64,000 bases of DNA from Phycisphaerae bacterium (lineage in GTDB: Bacteria; Planctomycetota; Phycisphaerae; UBA1845), in the NCBI GenBank assembly GCA_029260165.1, contig JAJDDT010000050.1, forward strand, positions 1-64,000, given 5' to 3'. Under the pieces are notes generated by a model. It had not been told where the DNA came from and ran no database searches. It was given only the letters and a program-made list of their open reading frames with translations. The position numbers and the translations under genes are program-made. Shown piece after piece: positions 49,175 to 58,839 of the stretch (within the stretch, counting starts at the first letter, position 1; every line of letters starts with the position of its first letter).

Positions 49175-51130
49175 ATGACCACGACGATTTCCTCCAGCCT
49201 GACGCAGCCCGCCATTCCGAATCATCGGTTTTCCAACGAGTTGTACGCGCGCAACATGGCTGCCCTCTGGCGACATGATATCGAACTGGCTCAGCAGATC
49301 GACGATGTGTCGGAGGATCAATGGCTCGAAGCGCAGGAGGCGCGATCCGGGGCCATGACAGCGTGCGTGACGCCGGCGGGCGGAAAGGCGACGTGGCTGC
49401 ACAGTCGACACAACCCGGAGGCGGAGGGTGAACGATTGGCGGCGGGTGTGGAGTTGGAGGATAAGTTCTGTGTCGTCGTGTTTGGATTCGGGCTGGGGTA
49501 TCACGTTCGCGAACTGCACACGCGGTTGCGCGGCGACGGGTTCATTGTTGCGATCGAGCCATCCCTGTCCACGCTCGCGACGGCGATGGGGTGTGTCGAT
49601 CTTTCCGAGGTCATTCGCTCGGGGAAACTGATCATTCTCACACAACTCGACAAATCCATTTTGCACGAGCGCCTCAAACCATTCATGACGCTGATGATGC
49701 TTGGGGCGAAGTTCGTCGCGCATCAGGCTTCGCATCAGATCAATCCGGCATTTTACGCACAGGCGCGCGAGGCGGTGACCGATTTTATTGCCTACGCGCG
49801 GATGACGCTGCTGACACTTGTTGGAAACTCGGAAGTCACCTGTCGCAACATTGCCTACAACCTGCCGACGTATGCGTCGACGCCGCCGATCGATGTTTTG
49901 CGCGATCGATTCAAGGGGTATCCGGGTGTGGTCGTTTCCGGTGGTCCTTCGTTGCGGAAGAACATTGAATTATTGTCTGAGGTCAAGGGCAACGGCGTTT
50001 TGTGCGCGGTGCAGTCGCTGCTCAAGCCGCTGACGCGACGCGGGATCAAGCCTGATTTTGTCACGAGTCTGGATTTTCATTCGATTTCGCAGCAGTTTTT
50101 TCACGGGATCGAGGATTTTGGTGATGTGCATCTGATCGCCGAGCCAAAGGTGAATTGGCAGGTGCTGGATTTGTACAAGGGGCCTGTGTCGCTTCTGCAC
50201 AGCGAGTTTGCGGAACGAATCATCGGACCCGAGCTGGGTAGTCGAAACGGACTGCCCGCGGGTGCGACGGTGGCCCATCTTGCGTTTTATCTGCTGAACT
50301 ACATGGGGTGTGATCCGATCGTGTTCGTCGGGCAGGACCTGGCTTTTTCAGGGAATTGCTTTTACGTCCCCGGTGTTGAGACGCACCACACCTGGCGGAG
50401 CGAGATCAATCGGTTCAATTCGATGGAAACCAGGGAGTGGGAGCGCATCGTTCGCAACCGCAATATTCTCCGCAAGACCAGGGATGTGGAAGGTCGCGAT
50501 ATCTACACCGACGAGCTTCTGTTCACCTATCTCGAACAATTCGAACGCGACTTCGCAACCTGCAACGCGACCATCATCAACGCGACCGAGGGCGGCGCGC
50601 GAATGCGTGGCACGCAGGTCATGACACTCCGCGACGTGATCGATGAATATTGCACTCGACCGCTCCCTGAAAATGCGTTTGCCTACCGCGACCATGCTAC
50701 CTGGAACGATGCGTCGAGACTTGACGACCACAAAGAGCAAATCGCGACACGAATCGACGAAATCACGAATATTCGGGACGTCTGTGACGAAATGTTGGGT
50801 CTGCTCGCGGAGTTGCAGGAGCTGGCGGACGAACCGGTGAAATTCAATCGTCGGCTTGTGCGTGTGGACGAATTGCGTGCGATTGTAAACCGGGCGGGAC
50901 GATCCTACGACATCGTGACAGCCGCGACGCAACGGGCGGAGTTGCAGCGATTCACGGCTGACCGGAAGCTCGATGCGTCTGACGCGACCGGGATCGAACG
51001 GGCCAGGCGACAGCTCGATCGCGATGTTCGGTTCGTCGAGGCGTTTCGCGAGGGGGTTGTTCGGATGATCGACATCCTGCAGGAGACATTGCGGCGGTTC
51101 GATCAACGTGCGGAGGCTTATCGGTCATGA
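49175..51130 (+). CDS. DUF115/motility-associated-factor-like glycosyltransferase
   Basis: GVVVSGGPSLRKNIELL...VDFVTSLDFHSISQQFF; GMCDPIVFVGQDLAFSGNCFYVPGVE-type motif; exact start uncertain (49103-49175). Confidence 0.85.
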   Translation: MTTTISSSLTQPAIPNHRFSNELYARNMAALWRHDIELAQQIDDVSEDQWLEAQEARSGAMTACVTPAGGKATWLHSRHNPEAEGERLAAGVELEDKFCVVVFGFGLGYHVRELHTRLRGDGFIVAIEPSLSTLATAMGCVDLSEVIRSGKLIILTQLDKSILHERLKPFMTLMMLGAKFVAHQASHQINPAFYAQAREAVTDFIAYARMTLLTLVGNSEVTCRNIAYNLPTYASTPPIDVLRDRFKGYPGVVVSGGPSLRKNIELLSEVKGNGVLCAVQSLLKPLTRRGIKPDFVTSLDFHSISQQFFHGIEDFGDVHLIAEPKVNWQVLDLYKGPVSLLHSEFAERIIGPELGSRNGLPAGATVAHLAFYLLNYMGCDPIVFVGQDLAFSGNCFYVPGVETHHTWRSEINRFNSMETREWERIVRNRNILRKTRDVEGRDIYTDELLFTYLEQFERDFATCNATIINATEGGARMRGTQVMTLRDVIDEYCTRPLPENAFAYRDHATWNDASRLDDHKEQIATRIDEITNIRDVCDEMLGLLAELQELADEPVKFNRRLVRVDELRAIVNRAGRSYDIVTAATQRAELQRFTADRKLDASDATGIERARRQLDRDVRFVEAFREGVVRMIDILQETLRRFDQRAEAYRS

Positions 51131-52764
51131 AGTGTATCTCAGCCCTGGAAGTCGATCTGGATCGGTCGCCGATCGGAACGCGGAGTCGGGCAACGGATGA
51201 GCTGCTCGGTCAGCCCGTGTTGACCCGGACACTGAAACAGCTCGCCCGCGCCGAAAAGAGCGAACGTATATTCGTTATTTGTCCCGACGCGCAGCGATCC
51301 CGTTGCGAATCGCTGATACCGGGCGAGTTGCAGGATCGTGTGACTGTTCGTGCGCCAAGGGTGACCGTGGACCCCTACCGCAACCTGATTCGCACCGCCC
51401 GAAAATGGTCGCTGGATTCGTGGCGGGGCGGGCTTGGTGGAACCACTTCGGTCGACGAGTACACCCGATCGGACGAGTTGGCGATCCTCGCCCATGAAGA
51501 GAAGGCTGACTGCGTGGTGTCAGCTCCCTCGTGCGCTCCGCTGATCGATCCAACCATGATCGACGCGCTGATTGACCATGCGGACGAGACGTCGGAAGAG
51601 GCGCGAATGACGTTTGCCCAGGCGCCTCCCGGTTTGGTCCCAACGGTGTTTCGCAGGGAATTGCTCTTGGAAATGGGGCAAAAACATGTGCCGCCCGGGT
51701 TTGTGATGGCCTACAAACCCGACGCGCCGATGATGGACCTGACCCATAAATCGTGTTGTTTCACCGCACCGGAGTCGGTTCGATATGCTGCGGGTCGCTT
51801 GATTGTCGATACCGACAGGGCGTTCGACACGGTGCGGGGTTTTTTGCAGACGAACCAACCCATCGAAGCGGAGCGCGTCGCCGACTGGCTTTTGAAACGG
51901 GAACGGACAACGATCCCCGACCTGCCTCGGGAGGTCGAGATCGAATTAACGACGGAAGATCAACTTCCCAACGCGTTGCTCAGGCCTCGGGGGGACCGGG
52001 TTCCGAATCGCGGACCGATCGGGTTGGGAATCGTTGAAGGAATCACGTCCGAGCTTGCACGATATGACGACGCCTTGATTGTCCTCGGTGGATTCGGCGA
52101 GCCTTTGCTACACCCCCGATTCGCAGACATTCTGAAAATCCTGAAAAACGCGGGCGTTTATGGCGTGGCTGTCCGAACCAACGGTTTGGCGTTGGATCGG
52201 GCGATGGCGGAGCTTTTGATCGAGCACAACGTGGACGTCGTCAACGTCATGCTGGACGCGTGGTCGCCCGAACGGTACGCCGAGGTGCAGGGCGCTGCCC
52301 GACTTGACGAGGTCAGGCAGAATCTTGCCAATCTGGCCACGACCAAACGCGAACACGAAACACCGGCTCCGCTCGTTGTTGCAGAACTGACCAAAACCGT
52401 CGAAACGATGGACGAGATGGAGGCGTTTTTCGACGGTTGGTTGCGCGAGGAAGGCTGGGCAAATATTCGGGGTTATAGTCATTATGCCGGTCAGTTGCCC
52501 GATCGTGCGGTCATGTCGATGTCTCCGCCAACGCGATTCTCTTGTTGGCAGATCCGAAATCGGGCGACCGTTCTGGCCGACGGCAGGCTTGCGACCTGTG
52601 ACCAGGATTTCGCGGGTCGTCACACCGTCGGGTCGCTCTCGGAGTCGTCACTGGAGGATGTCTGGAAATGCGGGTTTTACGAAAACCTGCGGGCTGATCA
52701 CGACGCCGGCGGTCTCACGATCCTGCCGCTCTGCGCAGCCTGCGATGAATGGCATCGCCCGTAG
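51127..52764 (+). CDS. Nucleotidylyltransferase-like + radical-SAM-like/SPASM fusion protein lacking the canonical radical SAM cysteines
   Basis: N-terminal LDRSPIGTRSRATDELLGQPVLTRTLKQLA; GGFGEPLLHPRFADIL; C-terminal CWQIRNRATVLADGRLATCDQDF...CAACDEW. Confidence 0.75.
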   Translation: MKCISALEVDLDRSPIGTRSRATDELLGQPVLTRTLKQLARAEKSERIFVICPDAQRSRCESLIPGELQDRVTVRAPRVTVDPYRNLIRTARKWSLDSWRGGLGGTTSVDEYTRSDELAILAHEEKADCVVSAPSCAPLIDPTMIDALIDHADETSEEARMTFAQAPPGLVPTVFRRELLLEMGQKHVPPGFVMAYKPDAPMMDLTHKSCCFTAPESVRYAAGRLIVDTDRAFDTVRGFLQTNQPIEAERVADWLLKRERTTIPDLPREVEIELTTEDQLPNALLRPRGDRVPNRGPIGLGIVEGITSELARYDDALIVLGGFGEPLLHPRFADILKILKNAGVYGVAVRTNGLALDRAMAELLIEHNVDVVNVMLDAWSPERYAEVQGAARLDEVRQNLANLATTKREHETPAPLVVAELTKTVETMDEMEAFFDGWLREEGWANIRGYSHYAGQLPDRAVMSMSPPTRFSCWQIRNRATVLADGRLATCDQDFAGRHTVGSLSESSLEDVWKCGFYENLRADHDAGGLTILPLCAACDEWHRP

Positions 52765-52914
52765 GAATATCCTGTAAGAGGCTGTCGTGACTGAAATTAC
52801 GACGCAATTGGTGCAGGCCGGATTCCGATATCATGGTTGATTGACCGCTGGAGCGGACCTACACTTGCAAGGAACGACGCGTACAGCTTTTCCGGCTTTG
52901 AGAGCGACCATTTC

Positions 52915-54594
52915 ATGCAATCCAGACAACCTCGCTATGTCGGTATCGACCTTGGAACGACGTTTTCCGGAATCGCCTACGTTGACCGGGCGGGGCGACC
53001 GGTCTCCGTGCCTAATCGCGACGGTTCGTTCGTCACGCCATCGGTGGTGATGATTGGTTCGAATCGCGAGATCAAGGTCGGAGAAGTCGCGCGACGGGCT
53101 GCTATCGAACATCCTGATCTGGTCGCGGTCAATTTCAAACGCGATATGGGCGACAAATTCTACCATCAGCCTGTCGGGGGCAAGGAGTTTTCCCCGGAGG
53201 CGTTGTCTGCGCTGGTGCTGCGCCGACTTCGGGAGGATTTTGAATCACAGATTGGTCCCGTTCGCGGTGCGGTGATCACCGTGCCGGCTTATTTCGGTGA
53301 TCTGCGTCGAAAAGCCACGCAGGATGCGGGCAGAATCGCCGCTCTCGACGTGGTGGATATCATCAATGAGCCCACGGCGGCTGCCCTCGCCAATGCCTTT
53401 CGACAGTATCTGGAAGCGGGCGGGTCGTCGATCCGGTTTGAAATCGCCGCCATCGCCGCGACGGCACCATCGACGACGCTCGTGTTCGACCTGGGCGGTG
53501 GCACGTTCGACGCCACGATCATTCGCATCAATGGCGAACATTTCAACGTGCTCGCCACCGGTGGCGAGGTGCGACTTGGCGGGGTTGATTTCGACCGCCG
53601 GCTTGCGATGAGACTGGCGGACGATTTTGAGAAGCACCATGGGCACGACGCACGCAAGGATGAAAACGCCAAGGCGCTGCTGTTTGCCACCGCAGAGCAG
53701 GTGAAAATCGCCCTCAGTGCAGAGCCACAAACGACCGCGCGGTTGCGGGCGGACGGGCAGGACATGGCTGTCCCGATGACGCGCGATCGGTTCGAGCACA
53801 TGACGGCTGACCTGCTCACACGTCTGCAAATGACGGTTGAAATGTTGCTGGAAGACGCGCTTCTGACGTGGGATCGGATTGACGACGTGCTGCTGGTGGG
53901 TGGTGCGTCGCGCATGCCGATGGTCTGCAGGATGCTCGAACGCATCTCCGGCAGGAAACCGAACATGGCCACCGCACCGGAGCAGATTGTTGCTCACGGT
54001 GCGGCGATTCACGCAGCCATCACGCAGATGGCGACCTCGGCAGCGACGGTGACCACGGATGGTGCCCGGACGTTTGGAAGCAGCGAACTCGCTGAATCGG
54101 AGACCGGCAGTGGAGAAAACATTCTCGATTTTTTCGATCCACCGGTCGTCGAGGCTGCCCAAAAGATTCAGATGGCGGACGTCAACTCGCACAGTCTCGG
54201 CGTGATTGTTCGGTCGTCGAAGGAAAACCGGATCGTGAATTCCGTGGTGATCCCGGGGAACACGCCGATTCCGACCGCCCGGACGAAGGTTTTTGGCACC
54301 GAAGCCGCCAATCAGCGCATCATCCGCGTGCCCGTTGTGGAGGGATCGTCGCGCGACCCGCGAGGATGCACGCAGATCGGTGAATGCGTCATCCGCGATC
54401 TCCCGAAAGGGTTGCCACAGGGATCACCGGTCGAGGTTGTGTTCAAATATGATCGAAGTGGGCGTATCCATGTTCAAGCCACCGAAACAACGACGCAATT
54501 CACCGGGGAAGCCAGTATCCAACGCGACTCCGGTTTCGATCAGAAAACGATCGAGGAACTGACCCGGGCTGTCCGGGAATTGACGGTCGAGTGA
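52915..54594 (+). CDS. Hsp70 family protein (DnaK-like)
   Basis: YVGIDLGTTFSGIAYV; VPAYFGDLRRKATQDAGRIA; VFDLGGGTFDATII; VLLVGGASRMPMV. Confidence 0.95.
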   Translation: MQSRQPRYVGIDLGTTFSGIAYVDRAGRPVSVPNRDGSFVTPSVVMIGSNREIKVGEVARRAAIEHPDLVAVNFKRDMGDKFYHQPVGGKEFSPEALSALVLRRLREDFESQIGPVRGAVITVPAYFGDLRRKATQDAGRIAALDVVDIINEPTAAALANAFRQYLEAGGSSIRFEIAAIAATAPSTTLVFDLGGGTFDATIIRINGEHFNVLATGGEVRLGGVDFDRRLAMRLADDFEKHHGHDARKDENAKALLFATAEQVKIALSAEPQTTARLRADGQDMAVPMTRDRFEHMTADLLTRLQMTVEMLLEDALLTWDRIDDVLLVGGASRMPMVCRMLERISGRKPNMATAPEQIVAHGAAIHAAITQMATSAATVTTDGARTFGSSELAESETGSGENILDFFDPPVVEAAQKIQMADVNSHSLGVIVRSSKENRIVNSVVIPGNTPIPTARTKVFGTEAANQRIIRVPVVEGSSRDPRGCTQIGECVIRDLPKGLPQGSPVEVVFKYDRSGRIHVQATETTTQFTGEASIQRDSGFDQKTIEELTRAVRELTVE

Positions 54595-55574
54595 TGACTG
54601 ACAGCGACGATCAGAATGTGACGACCCTTCGACCGTATACCGAGATTCTCGGTTTGCCGGCGGATCAGTGCCCACCACATCACTACAGTTTGCTGGGCGT
54701 CGAGTTGTTTTGCAGCCATTTCGAGCGCATCAACCAGGCTGTTCGCAAGCGTTACCGAACGATTCGCGAGTACCATGACCACCCGGATCGAAAAACACGC
54801 GAAGCGGTTCAGGACGTCATGAACGCGGTGGCCATCGCACGGGTTGTTCTGACCGACCCCGCACGCAAGGAATCGTACGATATCGAACTTGCCCATCGGC
54901 TTGGCGTCGATCGCGAGTCTGTCCTGAGCGACCAACTGGCCTCTCCGATTCCGGAATGTCAGTTGATCGTCGTGGCTGGTCCCCGCCTTATCGGGCAACG
55001 ACATGAGCTTGTCGAGGGGACGGACTTCACGATTGGATCGAATTCCAATTGCTCCCTGTTGATCGACGGTAGCAGGGCAGCGGACGTACATGCAACGGCT
55101 TGGTTCACCGACGGTGACTGGGTCATCAAGCCGGCGGATCGGGAAAAAATCATTCAGGTCAATGGCACCACGACGCTCGAATTCGTGCTTGCCCCGGGTG
55201 ATCTGGTCGATGTGGGTGGCTACCGTCTCATGTTCTGCGGTGTCCAGGAGAAACCCGACCCCAGGGGGTCCGCCCCGCCGCTCTCGATGATCATGCACAA
55301 GGGCATCAGCGTTGCGATGCCGGTGTTCAACGCGCTGCCGTCCCAGCGATTCGTCGTTGGACAATCCGAGACCGCTTTGTGGCAACTCTCCGATCCGACG
55401 ATCTCGCGTCATCACTGCGTGGTGCGAACGGTGGGCGACGCGTGGGAGGTTGAGGACATGGAAAGCACCAACGGTGTGCAGGTCAATGGTGTCGAGGTCC
55501 TGCGCGCAGTGCTGGCGGACCGCGACATTCTCACCCTCGGACAATTCGATATCCTGATCAGTTTGCGTTATTAA
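54594..55574 (+). CDS. FHA domain protein with N-terminal J-like region
   Basis: Two FHA-like regions (WQLSDPTISRHHCVVRTVGDAWEVEDMESTNGVQVNG); N-terminal HHYSLLGVE...RKTREAVQDVMNAVAIARVVLTDPARKESYD. Confidence 0.85.
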   Translation: MTDSDDQNVTTLRPYTEILGLPADQCPPHHYSLLGVELFCSHFERINQAVRKRYRTIREYHDHPDRKTREAVQDVMNAVAIARVVLTDPARKESYDIELAHRLGVDRESVLSDQLASPIPECQLIVVAGPRLIGQRHELVEGTDFTIGSNSNCSLLIDGSRAADVHATAWFTDGDWVIKPADREKIIQVNGTTTLEFVLAPGDLVDVGGYRLMFCGVQEKPDPRGSAPPLSMIMHKGISVAMPVFNALPSQRFVVGQSETALWQLSDPTISRHHCVVRTVGDAWEVEDMESTNGVQVNGVEVLRAVLADRDILTLGQFDILISLRY

Positions 55575-55612
55575 CAAAAACACGAAACGTCGACCGACCG
55601 CGAAGCCAATGG

Positions 55613-57877
55613 ATGGGTGCGATGAGCTGGAGCGATGAATTGTCTTCACTGGCGGGCAGGTATGTCCCGCTGGGCCTGTTGAACAAACGCAAGCCTCGAC
55701 ACTACCAGGGCATCGTTGACATGCTCGGCGATACCTACGGGCAGTGGCACAAAGCATGGAAAGTGCTCAACGGGCCTTGCAACGGATGCGCCGTGCAGAC
55801 CGACGGTTTGCGCGACAACGTGATTCCGAACGCACCGCACTTCTGCCTCGTTCGACTCGGACTGGTCGAGGAAGCGATTCGCCCGATGGCGGACCCGAAC
55901 ACTTTTGCCGATGCCGCGTCGATGCGCAAACTGGGCAACGATCGCATCGAACGGCTTGGACGCGTCGGCACGCCCTTGATCTGGCGAAAAGGAACACCCG
56001 GGTATCAACCCATTGCGTGGAAAGAAGCCTACGACCTCGCGGCCACATGGATCACGCAACACCGCGGCGACCAGTCCGCGTTCTTCGCGACCAGCAAAGC
56101 CGTCAACAACGAGGAATATTTCACATTTCAGCAATTCGCACGCGTCGTCGGACAGACGAACAACGTCGATAGCTGCGCAAGACAGTGTCACGCAGCCAGC
56201 GTAACCGCACTGAAAGCGACCGTCGGCGTCGGCGCATCGACCGGATCGCTCAGCGATTTTATGGAGGCTGACGCACTCGTGTTGGCCGGGACGAATCTTG
56301 CGAACAACCAACCTCTCGTGATGCGCTACATCGAGCAGGGGCGTCGAAAACGTCGCGGCAAACCGTACGTCATCGTGGTCAATGCCTATCGCGAACCCGG
56401 ACTGGAACGGTATTGGGTGCCGTCGCATTGGCGAAGCGCCCTGTTCGGATCGCAAATCTGCGACGAGTTTGTGCATGTCCGCACGGGTGGAGACATAGCA
56501 TTCTTCAACGCCGTCCTGAAGATTCTGATCGAAGACAAACTCCTGACCGACGATCATCGCGCGTGGATCGACGAACATGTGTCCGGTTTCGATGCGCTGA
56601 CGTCATCGCTTCGCGAACAGTCGATTAGCGACCTGAGCAGGATGTCCGGTGCGTCGCAGGAGAAAATACGTCGAACAGCCATGGTCCTCGCACGCAGCAA
56701 AAACATCGTATTTTGCTGGGGCATGGGACTGACGCAACATCGAACCGGCACCGACAACATCAAGGCGTTCATCAATCTTGCGTTGGTCCTGGGACAACTC
56801 GGAAAATCCAAATCGGGATTGGCGCCGCTTCGCGGTCAAAGCGGTGTCCAAGCCACCGGTGAATGCGGGGTGGCTCCGAATATCTTCCCCGGCGGAGTCG
56901 GCATCGATGCTTCCTCCGCGAAACACTACGGCGACTTGTGGGGCGCGACCCTTGACGACAAGCCGGGACTCCCGACCGGGAAGATGGTTTCAGCCATCGA
57001 TCAAGGCGACATCAAACTGTTGTGTGCGTTGGGCGGCAACCTCCGCGACACGATGCCCGATCGCCGATACGTCGAGCGCGTCCTGTCAACCGTTCCGTTC
57101 CGCATCCGCTTCGATGTCATGATGAACGCCGAAACGATGATCGAACCGGGTGAAGCCTCTCTGGTTATCCCGATTCGCAACTGGTACGAATGGGACAGCG
57201 TTTTCACGACGACGTCCACCGACCGCACGGTCCGCGCGTTTCAAGGCACACTACAAGGCCAGAACAAGCACCTGCCCGAATCATGGATCGCGTTTAAGGA
57301 AATCGCCCGGCGCATCCTTGGCGAGGACCTGCCCGGATTCGATTACGAGTCCACACAGGACATCCGCGAAATGATGAGCAGGTCCATCAGCATGTACGAC
57401 GGCATCGAACGACTTCGCTACCCACACCAACAGATGCAATGGGGCGGACCCTACCTGCTTCGCGACGGATTCACGAACATGCCGGACAGCAAAGCCGTCC
57501 TCAGTATTCTCAAACCCAACGCCACCGACATTCCAGAAGGCCACCTACTCTTGAGTACGCGCCGTGGTTTTGGACAATGGAATTCGCAGCACCCGCCAGC
57601 CGTCAAAAAAGACTCCTTCTCGGGTGCGACGACCCGGCAGGCGATCCTGATGCACCCCGATGATATCAAAGAGCTGGGCTTGCATCATCTGCAACCCATT
57701 ACCGTCGCATCCAAAACAGGCCAAACCGATGGTGTGTGCTGGTGTGATGATCACGTCTTCCCAGGACACGTCCAGGCCTTCTGGCCCGTCGCCAACGACC
57801 TCATCGAATACGGAATCTACGACGAACCAAGCTGCGAGCCGGACTACAATGTCGCAGTAACGATCAAACCGAGATGA
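55613..57877 (+). CDS. FdhF/YdeP family molybdopterin oxidoreductase
   Basis: NGPCNGCAV; SKAVNNEEYFTFQQFARVVGQTNNVDSCARQCHAASVTALK; FCWGMGLTQHRTGTDNIKAFINLALVLGQLGKSKSGLAPLRGQSGVQATGECG. Confidence 0.93.
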   Translation: MGAMSWSDELSSLAGRYVPLGLLNKRKPRHYQGIVDMLGDTYGQWHKAWKVLNGPCNGCAVQTDGLRDNVIPNAPHFCLVRLGLVEEAIRPMADPNTFADAASMRKLGNDRIERLGRVGTPLIWRKGTPGYQPIAWKEAYDLAATWITQHRGDQSAFFATSKAVNNEEYFTFQQFARVVGQTNNVDSCARQCHAASVTALKATVGVGASTGSLSDFMEADALVLAGTNLANNQPLVMRYIEQGRRKRRGKPYVIVVNAYREPGLERYWVPSHWRSALFGSQICDEFVHVRTGGDIAFFNAVLKILIEDKLLTDDHRAWIDEHVSGFDALTSSLREQSISDLSRMSGASQEKIRRTAMVLARSKNIVFCWGMGLTQHRTGTDNIKAFINLALVLGQLGKSKSGLAPLRGQSGVQATGECGVAPNIFPGGVGIDASSAKHYGDLWGATLDDKPGLPTGKMVSAIDQGDIKLLCALGGNLRDTMPDRRYVERVLSTVPFRIRFDVMMNAETMIEPGEASLVIPIRNWYEWDSVFTTTSTDRTVRAFQGTLQGQNKHLPESWIAFKEIARRILGEDLPGFDYESTQDIREMMSRSISMYDGIERLRYPHQQMQWGGPYLLRDGFTNMPDSKAVLSILKPNATDIPEGHLLLSTRRGFGQWNSQHPPAVKKDSFSGATTRQAILMHPDDIKELGLHHLQPITVASKTGQTDGVCWCDDHVFPGHVQAFWPVANDLIEYGIYDEPSCEPDYNVAVTIKPR

Positions 57878-57899
57878 TCACAACGGAGCACCAAATCCA

Positions 57900-58574
57900 A
57901 TGAACGCCGGCGATATTCATGCCGTCCTTCTAATCGCTGTAGTGATCCTGGCCGCCCATGCGCTTGCATTTGGTAGGCGCGAAAAAAAGGCGATGCCACA
58001 ATTCCGACTCGGCGTCTGGGTTTATGTCATCGTGATGGCCCTTTGGGCCGCCAATGTCATGATGCCCTGTCTTTGTCACCGAGCGAAGTGCGCCACGCAG
58101 GTCGCCATTTGTGCGCCTTGCGGTATTCTGATTCTGCTGTTTGGGCGGAACCGCGTGCGCGCCGTGAAGTTAGCCATCGTTGTCATGACCATCATGGTTG
58201 GCCTGTGCATCCAATTCAACCTGCTCATACACGGAGTCCACTATACGAGCGGCTCACGGTCCGTTGCACGAACCAACTATTTGAACAGAACACGAAGTTC
58301 CAGTCGGATATCGGATTGCGTAAAAGACGCGAAGACAGCGAACACTGTTCGTCCAAGTGGTTGGGTACAGGATTGGCCGGAGTTGGATGCCATTTCCAGT
58401 CAAAAGCGACAGATTGTGACCGTCGTGCCGCAATACACGGCGCGATCTGTGTGGCACACGCCGCTGACCCAACTTATGGAAACAACGCGGACCAATGTTT
58501 CCCCATGGTGGCCTGAGGGTTCGTTCGAGGACAATGCCGACAAGCTCGAATTCCGCCAGCGCGACGTCCGGTAA
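57900..58574 (+). CDS. Hypothetical membrane protein
   Basis: Hydrophobic N-terminal segments. Confidence 0.55.
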   Translation: MNAGDIHAVLLIAVVILAAHALAFGRREKKAMPQFRLGVWVYVIVMALWAANVMMPCLCHRAKCATQVAICAPCGILILLFGRNRVRAVKLAIVVMTIMVGLCIQFNLLIHGVHYTSGSRSVARTNYLNRTRSSSRISDCVKDAKTANTVRPSGWVQDWPELDAISSQKRQIVTVVPQYTARSVWHTPLTQLMETTRTNVSPWWPEGSFEDNADKLEFRQRDVR

Positions 58575-58839
58575 TCTTCTTTTGCCATTCGCAAAAGCCC
58601 CACTGCGAAACATCAAATAATACCGTCCGCGGACCATTTCATACGCTCCGACTGGTTGAGAAGATGTCCCCATACCCGCTATGATTGCCCTCGGCGACCG
58701 TGGAGGGGCCTGCCGGACCGGGATGAATCACGACGACCGTCGTCGCCTTCCGAATGGACTCTCGAAACAAGACGAAACCCATCGCCCGCGGAACATCTCC
58801 GCACGGGCGAGCAGCGAATCCCCAGTGACAGGACGATTG

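Noticed and set aside
53245-54192. 315-aa minus-strand ORF antisense to the Hsp70 gene
   Set aside because: Shadow ORF; the opposite strand encodes a canonical Hsp70.
55646-56578. 310-aa minus-strand ORF antisense to the molybdoenzyme gene
   Set aside because: Shadow ORF of a conserved oxidoreductase.
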